NCBI GenBank assembly: GCA_964304625.1 | Contig: OZ199838.1 | Coordinates: 620,001-684,000, forward strand | DNA length: 64,000 nt | Direction of reading: 5' to 3' | DNA from: Kudoa neothunni | Taxonomy: Eukaryota > Cnidaria | Part shown: in pieces, positions 25,364-37,170 of the stretch | Layout of the letters: every line of letters starts with the position of its first letter | Position numbering within the stretch: position 1 is the stretch's first letter | Notes under the pieces: model-generated | Seen by the model: only the letters and a program-made list of their open reading frames with translations | Told to the model about the DNA's origin: nothing | Databases searched by the model: none | Position numbers and translations under genes: made by a program

Positions 25364-25573
25364 TTATTTGTGGTTATTTGTAATTTTCACTCCATTATGA
25401 GACTTCACAATGGATTCTTTATTACCCAAAATCTTATTTAAAAAGGGTAGAGATTTTATGTTAAAAATATTGAGAATTTTAGTTTTTCTGTTTTTTCCAT
25501 TCGATATTATTTCATAATATGCCATTACATCTATTTTATCTTTCAAAGAACGAAGCTGTTTGGTTCTCTTCAT
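25364..25573 (-). pseudogene. pogo/Tigger transposase N-terminal HTH fragment
   Basis: The 69-codon frame opens with KRTKQLRSLKDKIDVMAYYE, closely matching the RKQLSLKxKxxVIxxxE start of the CENP-B/pogo N-terminal helix-turn-helix, and later has FNIKSLPFLNKILGNKESI, the recognition-helix and linker region of that fold. It stops after the first DNA-binding domain, and no DDE domain can be followed downstream (toward lower coordinates). I read it as a truncated pogo-family transposase rather than a host CENP-B gene. Confidence 0.6.
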
Positions 25574-25579
25574 GTTTCA

Positions 25580-27380
25580 CACGACCCATCCTTCATCCAG
25601 AATTTGGGCAACTTTATTTCTAAGCTTAGTACCCACGAGTCATAAATTTGAGCTAATTCTTATTTAATTCGAATTAAACATAAACTAAGGTTTTAATAAT
25701 TTCGTATAATTGTTATTCTTTTATTCGATTCATTTTAATTAGTAAAAGTATTGTGTAAGTCATTAAATCATGACAGGTACACACGAACCTTCATCTAGTG
25801 TATATATAGATAATGTCAAATCTAGATTTACTGAATTTTTTATGGCTGATTTTATAGGCACGGTAAAATTCAATCCTAAACGGCATGCTCACTTGCTCAA
25901 TGGTAAAAATTAATATCGACAATTCTTCATTTCAAGTTCCTCACAGATTTTATTTTTTAAAATCAGCATTAATTAATTATTTCTGACCTTCCATTCGTGC
26001 TCTGGTATCATAAATAATTAATTATAGTAAAAATTAATGTCACTTGAATATTATTTAATATGCCAACATCAACTCTTTTTTTGTTTATTTGGAAATGCGC
26101 ATGACGTGTACCGATTTTTTTACAACTCATACTCGTTTTAAAATAGTGATATCGAAGCGATTTTAATAATTTTACTCTAGTTTTCATTTACTGTTTCCAA
26201 ATAGAGGGAGAATAATGGATTAAACCTCGGACCACGGATCTCGAAAATTAACGCGGGTGACGAAGGGGTATCATTATGGGCATGACGAAGTTTCGATAAA
26301 ATAAATCAAGGATACATTAAAAATACAAATTTTACACGTCTTAAATCTATTAGAGGACAGCAAAAATTGTTATATAACATTTTTTTGGATAAAGTTCAGT
26401 TCTTCCTCCTTCGACAAACGTCGTTTTTCAGTCATCGGTAATAATCGGACTACGTTTTGTAACATATAAACCCAGGAAAATCTAGTTTACTTCAATTAGT
26501 CGAAATAAATAAAAATTAATGTTTTCAAAAATATAATATTTATTATTTTAAATATTAAAAATATGTGAAATAGGGTGTCAATTTATGCACCAAACAAAAT
26601 AACGTGATACAAGTTAATTTACTGTTTTATTTAAAAAATTTGAAAACTATATATTAACGAGTATTTTCAATTGATTTATTGATTAATTTTATATTTTATT
26701 TGTTATTTTTTAAACAAATGATAGATATAACGGTATAAAACCTAAAATAAGACTATATTTTAAATATAAATAGTAAATATTTTATATTTTTTACATCACG
26801 CCCTTTATTAAAAAATTTATAAACTAAAACAATGTGTCAACTCATGAGAATTGTATCTTAATATAATTTTTAATAGTTTTTTGATGTTTATAAATCACTT
26901 ATCATGTCATTTCTTTTTATTTATACCCTAATGAGCCTAAGTTAATGTAAAAAAATTTGTCTTTTAACTTAATTTTTCAAAGATTTTGTTATTTTATATA
27001 AAAACATTAATTATTTGATAAATATGTATATAATTATTCTGAAAAATAATAGGTTAACATTAATTAAAATAACATTAATAATGCAGTAATTTACTACAAA
27101 TACTTATACATTGAAGATTGAAAAAAGACAATTATATAAGTTTTTACAATATAATAAATTCTACAAAATGTAAAATCTTTAAAATATGATACAGAGAAAG
27201 AAAGTTGGGCTTGGTTTAAAAAGTGTTTTTGCGTAACGAACATTCCTTTCTGTGTGACTTGAAACAGCAACATTGTTCCTATGAGAAAGTTTCATTTGAC
27301 CTCCACAGGAACAATTAACTGATGTTGATATCAAGTAAAGTTGCTGGAAAAAAATAATTCAATCTTCAGAATGATCTTTG
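25580..27380. other. AT-rich gene-free stretch
   Basis: Nothing that I can support as coding. Scattered slightly GC-richer patches (for example 26215-26290) may be old element ends. Confidence 0.5.
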
Positions 27381-27399
27381 AAGTGACGCAAGTCTTCAA

Positions 27400-28690
27400 A
27401 ATTTAGATTATATAAATTTTCGTAAATGAAGATTGCAAGAAGCATAATCCGGAAAATGAATACAGCTAGAAACATTATTATTACCAATGGCGGGAAACCG
27501 GTGGGCGCCAAAGTAGGAGAAACTGAACTTTAACCATTTTTTTATATATAAAAGATAAAAATACATCTATGAACAAACTTTGGAGACGTGCATTAAAATT
27601 TGTAAAGGGCGAGCAAAAATTAATAATTCAGATGATATAAAGTCCCTTCAAAAATCTGGATTACATAATTACGTTATGATATAAACGGATACTGAACATG
27701 TTAAGTTAAATTATAAAATTAAGGAAATTGCACAATCACCACAATATTCTACTCGTAAAGTTTTTACCTTGGTTGCAGTAAGTGAAAACCTAAATAATTT
27801 GTCAATCATTAACGAAAGAAATATTATTAAAAATATACCAATCGAAAGAAAAATAGGGAATATTGCAATGTCCAATATTCTAAATTTTTGTGAAAAATTC
27901 TGCTTTTATCACACTGGCTCGAATGATTCTCGGCGCATTGTAATTTTTACAATCAAGGAGAATTTTGGACATTTATATAATTCCAATGTGATGGTACCAG
28001 GTGGAACTTTTGATTTCACCCTAAAGAGTTTCTACACCTCCACACCCCTAGCGGAAAAATCCTCCATGAATTTTTCCCTCTGGTTTTTGTTTCAATGGCA
28101 AGCAAGAATTTGGATTTCTTAAATATATTAATAAATACATTAATCAATCAAATTAATATAAAAATTCCACATAATATAATAATATAATTGTTTACTTTGA
28201 ATAATCACCTTTTGTCGCTTTTAAAAATACATCACATATTTCAACTATTATTTTTGTACATATCATTTAGGACAATGCGTTTGGAGGAAATTAAAAAAAC
28301 TTGATATGTCATATAATTACAATCATAATGTTGAAATTAGATTTTTAATAAAAACTATCACTTCGTTAACGTTGGTTCCTGAGGAAAATGCTCTAGTAGT
28401 ATATGAAAAATTGTAGATAGAATTTATGAAAATAACTGATGTATCATTAGCGACATTTCTAGATTATTTCAAAAAAAATGTCCTATTTGGTGGTAAGTAT
28501 CTTATACCGGCTTGGAACTCATAAAAGAGTCATGGAAAAGCTTCCATTAACCTCGAACGATGCGGAAAACTACCATAAATGTTTTAAAACAAAATTCTGA
28601 ATGGCCAATCCATTAAATAATTCTACTGCAAACAAATCAAATGAGAAAATGAAAATAATCAGGGTGGTGTGCGAAAATTATACGCACCAT
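27400..28690 (+). pseudogene. MULE (Mutator-like) transposase relic
   Basis: The + strand frame 27769-28122 holds RRIVIFTIKENFGHLYNSN followed by GGTFDFTLKSFY, corresponding to the conserved [VF]-x-DGTFK-x-x-P-x-x-FYQ motif of MULE transposases, in which the motif Asp is a catalytic residue; here it has become Gly. Upstream frames (27545-27770) carry KKFR/ICKGRAKI-like pieces, and downstream at about 28540-28600 a shifted frame reads LTSNDAENYHKCFKTKF, the usual C-terminal N-N-x-x-E-x-x-H-x-x-F block. Several stops and frameshifts separate the parts. No terminal inverted repeats could be fixed. Confidence 0.6.
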
Positions 28691-28699
28691 TACGGATTA

Positions 28700-29355
28700 T
28701 GCTTTTTTAAAAATTTAGTATAACTATATAATTAGCACATGGAATAGATTATTAATTTATTTAACTATGTCAGTTTGTCATAAAAAAATTGTTTTTTCTA
28801 TGTTATTCCAATGTATCGTAGTAAACAAGGCACGGTACGTTCGGCGAAATTTCGCCTCACGATTAAAAATGAATATTCTAATAAATTTACGCAAAAATAA
28901 TTTATAAGAAAAAGTCTTCCGTTTGGCAATTGTGCTACATGTGCACCCCTATCATCAAAATTCGTGGAATTTCCCAAAATCAGAAAAATAGAATCTAATT
29001 GCTATACGCAAAAGATAACAATTTTTTGACAGTTAATTATTAGGATTAGTATCTGATTTGTAAAGAAAAATTGGCCTCGACTTTAACACGATTTATGAGG
29101 TTAAACAAACAATTATAATAATATTTATACTATATTTTGAATAGATAAAATACATTTAAGTTACATTTAATGAAAAATATGTTATTTCTGTTATGATTGG
29201 TTTATAAGTGTTACAGTAGTTTTTTTTCTGCATATTTGGTGGACTGAAAGTTTTACGAGCCTAAAAAATATCTGATAAAATTATTAAAAGTTACGTGTTA
29301 GCATCCGATTGACTTGAATTGACGGTTGTTGTTGCCACCCAATTAAAATCATAAT
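28700..29355. other. Non-coding interval
   Basis: AT-rich sequence; no exon or repeat boundary that I can support. Confidence 0.45.
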
Positions 29356-29361
29356 CTCGTA

Positions 29362-30299
29362 ATGAATAGTTTAATTCGTTATGTTGCAGTGTTTGGTGCT
29401 ATGACTTCGATTTTCAAAGCGGAATTACATGTAAATTTTTGTTGTGTATGGGAGCTAACGTTAATCTTAGTATGGTATGTGTATCATTATCAATATGGAT
29501 AATGTAAGATATTACACTTATTCATTTTCACTGCACAGAAACGAAATTTCAGACGTTAAAATCGGTGAAAATTCTCAAAGTAAAAAAGAGTTTTGAGCTT
29601 ATATGTATCTGAAAATATAATTTAATTAAGTTGATGAATCAAATCTTTACCCAAACCCCGACAGAATTTATGAATTAATTGCCGAAAAGCTCAATAAAGA
29701 ATTTACAGAAAAAATTCATTCAATAATTCCAAAATTTTGTCTCATTTTAAAAATTTCATATTTATATACTAAATCAAAGTATTTCGAAATAATTTATTTA
29801 TATAATAAATATTGCAAGAACGGAAAATGTTTCCTATCTTCGTTCATTAGTTGAAAAAATTGAAAATACACTCGGAAAATCAATTGGTCAAACAAGTCTG
29901 TGTTGTAAAAGTGCATCGGAAATCAGTCCAAAGTATGATGGTTTATATGAGCTATTAAATTACAATATGGATCTGTTTGGAAAAGTTAATTTCAAATATT
30001 TATTTATTTCTTATATCTATTTGTAGAGAATAAAATTCTTAAATATTGTAATGAATTTTTACGAAGGACTTCATGTTGGCTATTTCACACCAAGTGAAAA
30101 TACATTACATATAAATGCCGCATCACGTACGGCATACTACGTAAAGCTTGCTCATGACATGGCTATTTTTACCACAGTCAGTTATTGCAATAATATCGTA
30201 TCGGTTTCTAATTTCATGGTGCTAGAATATATTCGAGTAATTTTTTTAAATCAAAAATTTTTAGATTGGACTAATCAAAGATTATTTTTAAAACATTAG
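29362..30299 (+). CDS. Unassigned spliced gene, probably secreted
   Basis: Supported exons are 29539-29579, 29631-29778, 29819-29984 and 30027-30299 (stop), joined in frame by introns of 51, 40 and 42 bp. An ATG at 29362 opens MNSLIRYVAVFGAMTSIFKA, a plausible signal peptide, but no phase-correct junction from it to 29539 was found, so the 5' end is open. The product has an amphipathic acidic/basic region (RIYELIAEKLNKEFTEKI), then KIENTLGKSIGQTSLCCKSA with a vicinal Cys pair, then SENTLHINAASRTAYYVKLA near the end. An optional 37-bp intron from about 30140 could change the last 50 residues. I do not recognise the family. The exon style matches the secreted A/B/C genes, but there is no clear sequence match to them. 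Confidence 0.45.
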
Positions 30300-30832
30300 T
30301 TGATATTTTCTATTAATTTTTTTTTAATTATCAAAAGTAAACATAAAATATTCAATAATAAGATCTAATGAGTTACTCTGCTTCCCTTAAAATTATATAT
30401 TATATTTTGTATTTATATGAGAAAGTCCATCTAAAAAAATAAATGAATAAAATCCATGTCTATTTTTATGGTCGAACACCGATATCCCTAACATTGCGAC
30501 ACCAGGCAGATTTTTTAAAAATATTCATGGAATAGATTAATCTAGAGAATTTTCTTGTTTGCCAGAAAGTTGTCTAGAAGTGGTTACAATCTATATAAAT
30601 TAATTGCAAGAAAATAAAAATAATGTTTAAATATCGGCTGCACATTTGCAATTTTACGAGACAATCAACAAAAACGAGATTTAGGAAATTTATTATTAAA
30701 TCCTGTAATATAATTGAATTATGAAATAAGAAATATGTAATGGTATTCTAAAACTTTAAAATCTAATTTAAAATTATAATTGGTGGTTAGGTATGTCATT
30801 CATAGCTTGAATCAGACTAAACGTATTCCTAA

Positions 30833-33166
30833 CCCTTTTACGCCGAATGGAACCATATGAAACCATGACATTGTTTTGGGAATTTCTCGGTGTGTATTAG
30901 TGATTATGCATAAATATATCCCATATGGGCATTATTAATTACTGCTTTATTTTATTCAGAAAATAAGTAACCGTATTTTTTTATTTTTTTATCAATAAAA
31001 ATGAAAATTAAATCGATATTTTTTGTATAATAAACAGTTAATTTTTGATTGATAGATTCAAATTCTTGAAATTATTATATTTTCAATAAAAGAATATATA
31101 TTAGAAATTATATAAAATTTAAAAAAAATGTATATCGCCGTTAATAATTCGTAAACGTCAAAGTTTACAGTGAATGATTAATTCGTGGTGCCATATGGCA
31201 TTATTCGGTGTCTCCGTTTTTATGTTGGATTTACATTATCGTGGACTCTGATTTGGTGAAAAAGATTAGTGATAATGGGGATATTGTTGAGGAGTTAATA
31301 TTACTACTTCATGCCGATATATCTGACGATGAAATTGAAAATTTGAAACCCGATATTCTCTCAGGTACTAGATCTGACACGAAGGATCATAACGACCATC
31401 ATCACGATTTATAAAAAACTTATTAAACATGGTAAATGAAAGCGTCCTCATAAATGAGAAACTCAAAAAAAAGAATATTTTGGATCCTTATTCACATTTT
31501 AATATGTTGTTTTTCGACAAATTATTTGAATTAATTTGTAAAGAAACTAATAAGTATTCCAAAGAAAAAAAATTCATCGTTTTGAACTATCATAAACTAA
31601 ATAAAGTTATTCATTGGAATGCTTATAAGAATGGCCATTATTAAACTACCTAGAATAAGGAGCTACTGGAGTGCTGAACTCAACATAACAACTATAGCTG
31701 AGAAAATGTCGAGAGATCGCTTCATGGATACGCACAAATTCATTCGTTTTTTCAATAACAATGATATTGTTAAATTCTGTAACCACAAGGATTATAATCG
31801 ATTCTTTAAAGTAAGGTCCCTATTAGACATCATTCGAGAGGCCTGTTTGAAAACTGAACCCGACCACAATCAATGCGTGGATGAGCAGATGATTCCATTT
31901 AAAGGTAAATCTGGCCTCAAACGATATCTACCATCCAAACCTACTAAATGGGGGTTCAAGGTATTTACAAGAAATAGGTCTGGTGGTATTGTCCACGACT
32001 TTTTTTTGAAGATGGCAATTTTACTTACGATGACGAAAGCTCTTGTTTTCGATCCTCCAACATCGTTTTAAAATTGGCTCAGTCTATTTTGTTTATGGAA
32101 ACACACACCACCTATATTTTGATAATTAATTTTCAACGTTCCCGCAGCATTCGATTCTACTCAAAATGGGTCTTCACCCCATGAGTAAGATGAGAAGAAA
32201 TCGCCTCCATAATTGTCCTATCTGTGATGATAAGACCTTTAAAAATTGAAAAGGGGCAGTTGCGAATACTCGTTATAGCTAGATAAAGTTTAAAAAACTA
32301 ACACTGTGCGTTGGTTAGACAGCTCACTCTATTCCTCCTATGAGCACTATCGACAGATACGATCGAAAAGAGAAAAAAGTTGTAAAATCGATTGCCCACA
32401 TGTCATCAAAATGTACAATCGAAAAATGGGTGGAGTGGACTTTTTTGACATGCTGATGATTCTTTATCGATTGGACCAGAAATCCCAAAAACGGTATAAA
32501 AGGATATTTTTGAGGGCCATTAATCTGTGTATCCTTAACGGATGGCTTGTCTACAAACGCTAACGCCTGTCAAAAATATTCGCCGTTTAATGGATTTTAA
32601 TGTTTCGGTGAGCGAGAAATTGATGCATGCGAATCAGGTGGTAAATATGATGAGGAAGAGAGGTAGGCCGTCCACATCCGATTTTGTTACTACACCAATT
32701 CCAATGACAGCTAGGGTCTATAATCTTTCCGAGTCAAAGGTAAGTAAAAATGTACGATTTGACCAAATCTCTCATTTCTCAGAATGCACAACGGCCAAAG
32801 TAAGATGTAAATCTTGTGGATTGCATTCCAGAACAATGTCTCAAATGCGATGTCCATTTATGCTTAAATATAAATAGAAACTGCTTCTTAGACTACCATA
32901 TAAAAATGTAGATTTTTTTACGTTTATCTGCTATACGTATATTTTTTGGGAACGACAATGTTTTTTTTAATTTTCGAACATGCTTATTACAATTTGTGGG
33001 GCCAAGGTGTCTCCGAATAATGCCATATGGCAACATTAAGTTTAATAGACTTCCTAATTAAATATTTCTTGAATTTTTATGTAAATTATTAATTTTAATT
33101 TTTTAGATATTTTGACATTTTAAAAAAAAATATTATCTCACTCCTTGATTTTCAGGTCTCAAAGGG
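30833..33166 (+). mobile_element. piggyBac element 2, with broken transposase
   Basis: Ends are CCCTTTTACG at 30833, preceded by ctaa (a mutated TTAA), and AAAGGG at 33161-33166 followed by TTAA. The transposase lies on + in pieces 31208-31414, 31429-31644, 31619-32071, about 32090-32290, 32306-32563 and 32542-32877. The DDD triad is all visible: VDEQMIPFKG near 31880, YFDN near 32115 and GGVDFFDML near 32433. A C-terminal cysteine-rich finger (VRCKSCGLHS...) closes it. At least four frame breaks make it inactive as written. Inside both ends are inverted copies of TGCCATATGGCATTATTCGG (31189-31208 and complement at 33016-33035), and a third, weaker copy lies near 30919. Confidence 0.88.
31189..31216. 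repeat. Subterminal inverted repeat of piggyBac 2, left copy
   Basis: TGCCATATGGCATTATTCGG followed by TGTCTCCG. The matching right copy, inverted, ends near 33032. The core CCATATGG is itself palindromic, a likely transposase-binding site by analogy with other piggyBac elements. Confidence 0.75.
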
Positions 33167-33170
33167 TTAA
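33167..33170. other. Single TTAA shared by two piggyBac elements
   Basis: AAAGGG-TTAA-CCCTCC: the right end of element 2 and the left end of element 3 meet at one TTAA. One element evidently inserted at the target site of the other. Confidence 0.85.
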
Positions 33171-34960
33171 CCCTCCGGAGAAAGTGCAAAAATTACTACG
33201 CTAGAGCACGCATAGGGTCAAAATACCCAACGAAGAAAATGATGAAAATAAAACGTTTTATTTAATAAAATAATTATCGCATATATCTTTAGAATGTTTT
33301 TTGCTAATGTTTTCCCAACAAACATTGCATTTTGATTGCGTTATACGATCATTTTGCCTAACACATATTTGACATCTTCTGTCTGCAGTATTAGATATAT
33401 GGTCACATTCTTTTATTTTTGCCTCATCTACATTATTATTATTAATACTTAAATTAATTTGTACTTTTTCGACACATTTGTTGCTCTATCAATTGTAATG
33501 ATGTCGATTTTAAGAATTATTTTCTCCGCACATTTTTCGTCATATTTAAACAATAAATTACATATGAATTTATTGATACTACATCTAAGAGCGCATGAAA
33601 TATTACTGACGGTCACCTGGTAGTTCGATAGGTAGAATAATTGGCACGCGTTTAGTCTATCGTGTTTACACTTCCCTTGGTGGAATTATAAAATGGAATC
33701 ATTTCTGGAAATTTCTTGAGATGATTTGAATCGATTATTGGTTTACGGTGAAAAGAACTCAATAATATGAGAGATTTATTTTTTTTTCGAAGTGTATAAC
33801 AGCAATGTAAAATCTTTGGTTAAGCCAAACATGGATGTGTATACCTCTTTTGTCTTCAATGATAGAAATTCCGAAGGAATCTCCCTCTTATTTTTTCTAA
33901 TAGTACCACATGTAGTGATACCACGTTTCAATAATTCTCTGAAGATAGGAACTGAGGTAAACCAATTATCTACCGAAACGTTTCTACCAGAACCTAAAAT
34001 CGGTTCTACCAATCGCAATAATAAACATTAGGTGAGTTGTCAATTCTATGAATGCCACATTTTGTGCACCTAAGTATACCTCAATATTTAAGGTATAAAA
34101 TGTTTTAGCATCTGCCATATTAAAGATTTTTATGCCACATTTTTCAGGTTTTAGAGGCATGTATTGCTTAAAAATACAGTTGCTTCTGAACGCCCGAAGC
34201 ATTTCGTCAATTGTTAAATATTCTGTTGGAGCATAATACTTTAAGAAATATGATTTTATGTAGCTAGTAACATCTCTAATTTTAAATAATCTATCATTAA
34301 ACGACTCATTGGCACTGAATAATCATTCGTGAAACGTAGACAGCGTTTCAATAATTTATACCTATTTTGGCCGAATACTTTGTTGCAAATAGGGAAATCC
34401 AAAGATATCATCTGACCAGAGTTCATTCATATTGGTTAAATTACCTGTTTTCACGCCGAGAAAATAATGTAAACCTATAAACGTTTTTAATTCACATAAA
34501 TCAAATTCAACGCAATCTTTTTTTCGCTTGAAATTAGTTTGTATTTTTTTGGATGATCATTTGTAAAATGTAATGTCGTACAGTATTTCGTCTGTAATAA
34601 ACAAGCTCCGTAACTCAGACTTCGTATTCACATTATCAGGGAGATTGATCCGATGCTTTTATTAAATAATATCATTTTATCTTTTTTTGCCAAACAAACC
34701 GACGGGATTAGAAGATCATTTATTATATTTTCAATCGAAGTTCTCGATTTTGACGGTTTATTTAGATTAAAAACAATGCATTTCTTATTATTCAATGATC
34801 AATACATGATATGGGATTCGAAAATTTCATCCGAATTTTCGAGATATCTTAAAATAATCATCCAATTCCATCCCAGATGGTCGGTTTCTAATATTGTAGG
34901 CTCCAAAGATGTTCGACATTATTAAGGCGAAGTATGCTCAAACTAAATTTGTGAAATTCA
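33171..34960 (-). mobile_element. piggyBac element 3, with broken transposase
   Basis: The left end is CCCTCCGGAG directly after TTAA. The transposase runs on the minus strand from about 34925 to 33290. First catalytic Asp in LTIDEMLRAF (near 34213), followed by FKQYMPLKPEKCGIKIF; second in NVSVDNWFTS (near 33975); the third motif, normally KGGVD, reads KGSVN near 33640, so the third catalytic Asp is lost. A cysteine finger (RRCQICVRQND...SKCNVC) ends it near 33320. There are several stops. The far end is not fixed; GGGATGAATGACACCCC at 35056 or the GGGTGTAATACATCCC block at 35478 are candidates. Confidence 0.82.
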
Positions 34961-35099
34961 GATTTTAAATTTATAATAATCTAATCAATAGAGTTCTCCC
35001 CCAAATTTTTTAAAACAGAGCGCACATGCAAAAACGTTTTCAATAAACGAAAACTGGGATGAATGACACCCCAAAAATCGTTAGAGGTTTTTACTTTTT

Positions 35100-35336
35100 G
35101 GAAGTGGCTATTGGCACGGATCATAATATCCATCTAGATATAGTTTTAATTGTATTTAATTATTTTTGGACCAAGGAGCGGCAGTGGAAAGTCAAAAACA
35201 ATTAAATTCGACATATTCTAAAAAATAAACTATATAGATAAACTATAAATAGGAGTTTACGAGATTTAAAATGGGAACCGCGTATGCGTAGATGTCATTT
35301 TAGATTAAAAACTTCCGTGTCAATAGCCAGTGCCTT
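35100..35336 (+). mobile_element. MITE, second copy
   Basis: Left end GGAAGTGGCTATTGGCACGG and right end TCCGTGTCAATAGCCAGTGCC are inverted repeats. It is homologous, in reverse orientation, to the copy at 21287-21503. The flanks tactttt(t) and tatttttg are similar to an imperfect 8-bp duplication. There is no coding sequence. Confidence 0.72.
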
Positions 35337-35567
35337 ATTTTTGTTAGTTTACTTATATAATATATTTTTTTCTAAAAATCCCAAAAATGAAGCTTAAAAT
35401 TATTCCACAAGAAACAACCTAAGTTTAGGCGTGTGCTATTAACAAGAAAAAAAAATTATAACAAGTTCAAATATTGTTTGGGTGTAATACATCCCAAAAT
35501 TGTTAATGTGTTAAAGAAAAATTTTCCTGTGATAATAATAATTATTGTATATATGATGTATTCATAG

Positions 35568-36159
35568 GTGATACATTCTGAAGGAACAGAACATTCGCAA
35601 AACGTATATGGTTACCCTTGCCTTCAAGTTACCCAATTTATCATTGACGTGGATGTATTAAGACGAACGAATATATGTTTTAAAGACTATTTAAAACAGT
35701 TTCCCTTCATGGATTTATATATGGTGCACTCAGATTATAACTTTGATCATTGTTTACATTTAATGAATTTATTATTGGAGGAAAAAATTACATGCGAATC
35801 TGTTTCTCGTTGTTGGTTTGATTTTGATCCCAAAAATTTTGGTGAACCCCATACTCCATTATTTCATGTATTTTTTTTTTATTTTTTTCATGAGTTTATC
35901 TACTTGATTAATCATTATTTTGATAAATTAGCTAGTTAACTTTTTTGATTCACCAGCGGACAAGCATAGGGTATTCAGCTTGATAAGCCTTGAAATCGAT
36001 ACCAAACTATATTTAGAACAATTGATTACCAGAACACCCAATGTAATAAATTTCGTAGAATATTTCATAACTTTTAACTTAGCCCGATACATTGTCGAAG
36101 ATAACCAATGCAATTCGCAATTTGGCATTTATTCAAAAGTTAAGCAAAATATTCCTTGA
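35568..36159 (+). CDS. Unassigned two-exon gene fragment (5' end missing)
   Basis: Exon 35568-35867 follows a TATTCATAG acceptor and joins across a 64-bp intron to 35932-36159 (stop), giving 175 codons in one frame. Visible text includes VYGYPCLQVTQFIIDVDVLR, MDLYMVHSDYNFDHCLHLMN, CWFDFDPKNFG and, in the second exon, SPADKHRVFSLISLEIDTKL. The sequence has normal amino-acid mix and several Cys, unlike AT-rich chance frames. No 5' exon with an ATG was found in the 200 bp upstream, which is old transposon sequence, so this may be a gene cut by insertion. I do not recognise the family. The open frame on the minus strand at 35928-36128 is its shadow. Confidence 0.5.
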
Positions 36160-36454
36160 TAAATATGAGATGGTATTACATTTTAAAGTACTTTCAACTA
36201 CTTTTGAGTTTATTTTAAGCTGGAACTTTTAGATACTAAATGAACTTCCGAATAAAACAGAGTTACTGTTCGATCCACGCTTCCAAATGCATACACCTAC
36301 CATGAGAATAAATCCTGTTTTATAACGTCCATTTGAATGTGATACGGCGGTGTCTTCATCTTATCTTATCAAAAAATTCTCTGTTATCCTTTCTTTAATG
36401 CTCCTCTACTTTATTCAAAACTAATAAAAAAATTTCTAGTCTACGACTCAACCT

Positions 36455-36558
36455 AAGACAACTAGATACAATGCAGCATCGCTCGCATGTAATGATAGAG
36501 GGAATGAATACGCATTACGTACGAGCGATGCCGCATTGTATTCTTTTAGATCAACGCA
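36455..36558. repeat. Long imperfect hairpin (foldback element)
   Basis: TACAATGCAGCATCGCTCGC... at 36467 is inverted at ...GAGCGATGCCGCATTGTA ending near 36541, about 25 of 28 bp matching, with a short GATAGAGGGAATGAATACG loop. Weaker pairing extends outward to CCTAAG/CTTAGG. Probably a foldback MITE. Confidence 0.75.
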
Positions 36559-36564
36559 TCCTAA

Positions 36565-36640
36565 GTGTTTATATCAGTGGTTCTTAATTTTTTTTCCTCG
36601 CGGACCCCAATTGGTTTAATGAACATATCCCCTCTTGTTT
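36565..36640 (+). mobile_element. hAT-type terminus
   Basis: CAGTGGTTCTTAATTTTTTT followed by CCTCGCGGACCCCAATTGG is the standard left end of Charlie-like hAT elements. I could not find the matching right end, so the extent is unknown. Confidence 0.5.
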
Positions 36641-37104
36641 TAATACAAATTCCATTCAAAAACATAAAATTTTTTCTCTTTTGTTCCCATTTTTCACTTC
36701 AGTAAACGAATTAAAAAGATTTAAAATGAGTGATAAATTATTTATTTAAAAAGAAATATTATTCAAGTTGTATATATTTTTAATATTAGTTTAATTTACA
36801 AAATTTATGAACCAAAGGAAAAACTTTAATTAATCATCTAATACAAAAATTTTATTAAAATATTTTATCATGTAAACTAATTATGTAGTGTTTTTATTTA
36901 AAATACATATAAAAAATCATTAATCACTAATACGTGAATTATTTTTGGTATTAAAACAAAAAAAAATAAACCTAAAAAATCCTTCCCTTTAATTTTTTAG
37001 AATTGATTAAAATTCTAACCAAATATAGATAATGATGCATATTACATGATAAAAAATTTAATGTAATTTTTTGAATTATTATCTATACATGGGTAAATGA
37101 TTAA

Positions 37105-37170
37105 CCCTCGAAAGACCGACTTATAAAAACTTACGCGAGGAACCAACTGGGGTCATTTTTGACCCCAGGA
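37105..37170 (+). mobile_element. Isolated piggyBac-type terminus
   Basis: TTAA (37101-37104) is followed by CCCTCGAAAGACCGAC and then the palindrome CTGGGGTCATTTTTGACCCC. The architecture equals that of the 33171 and 52423 ends. No transposase follows; it may be a solo end or a non-autonomous copy. Confidence 0.5.

Noticed and set aside
25364-25573. Host CENP-B gene
   Set aside because: Only the N-terminal helix-turn-helix is present and the surroundings are transposon-rich; a pogo relic is simpler.
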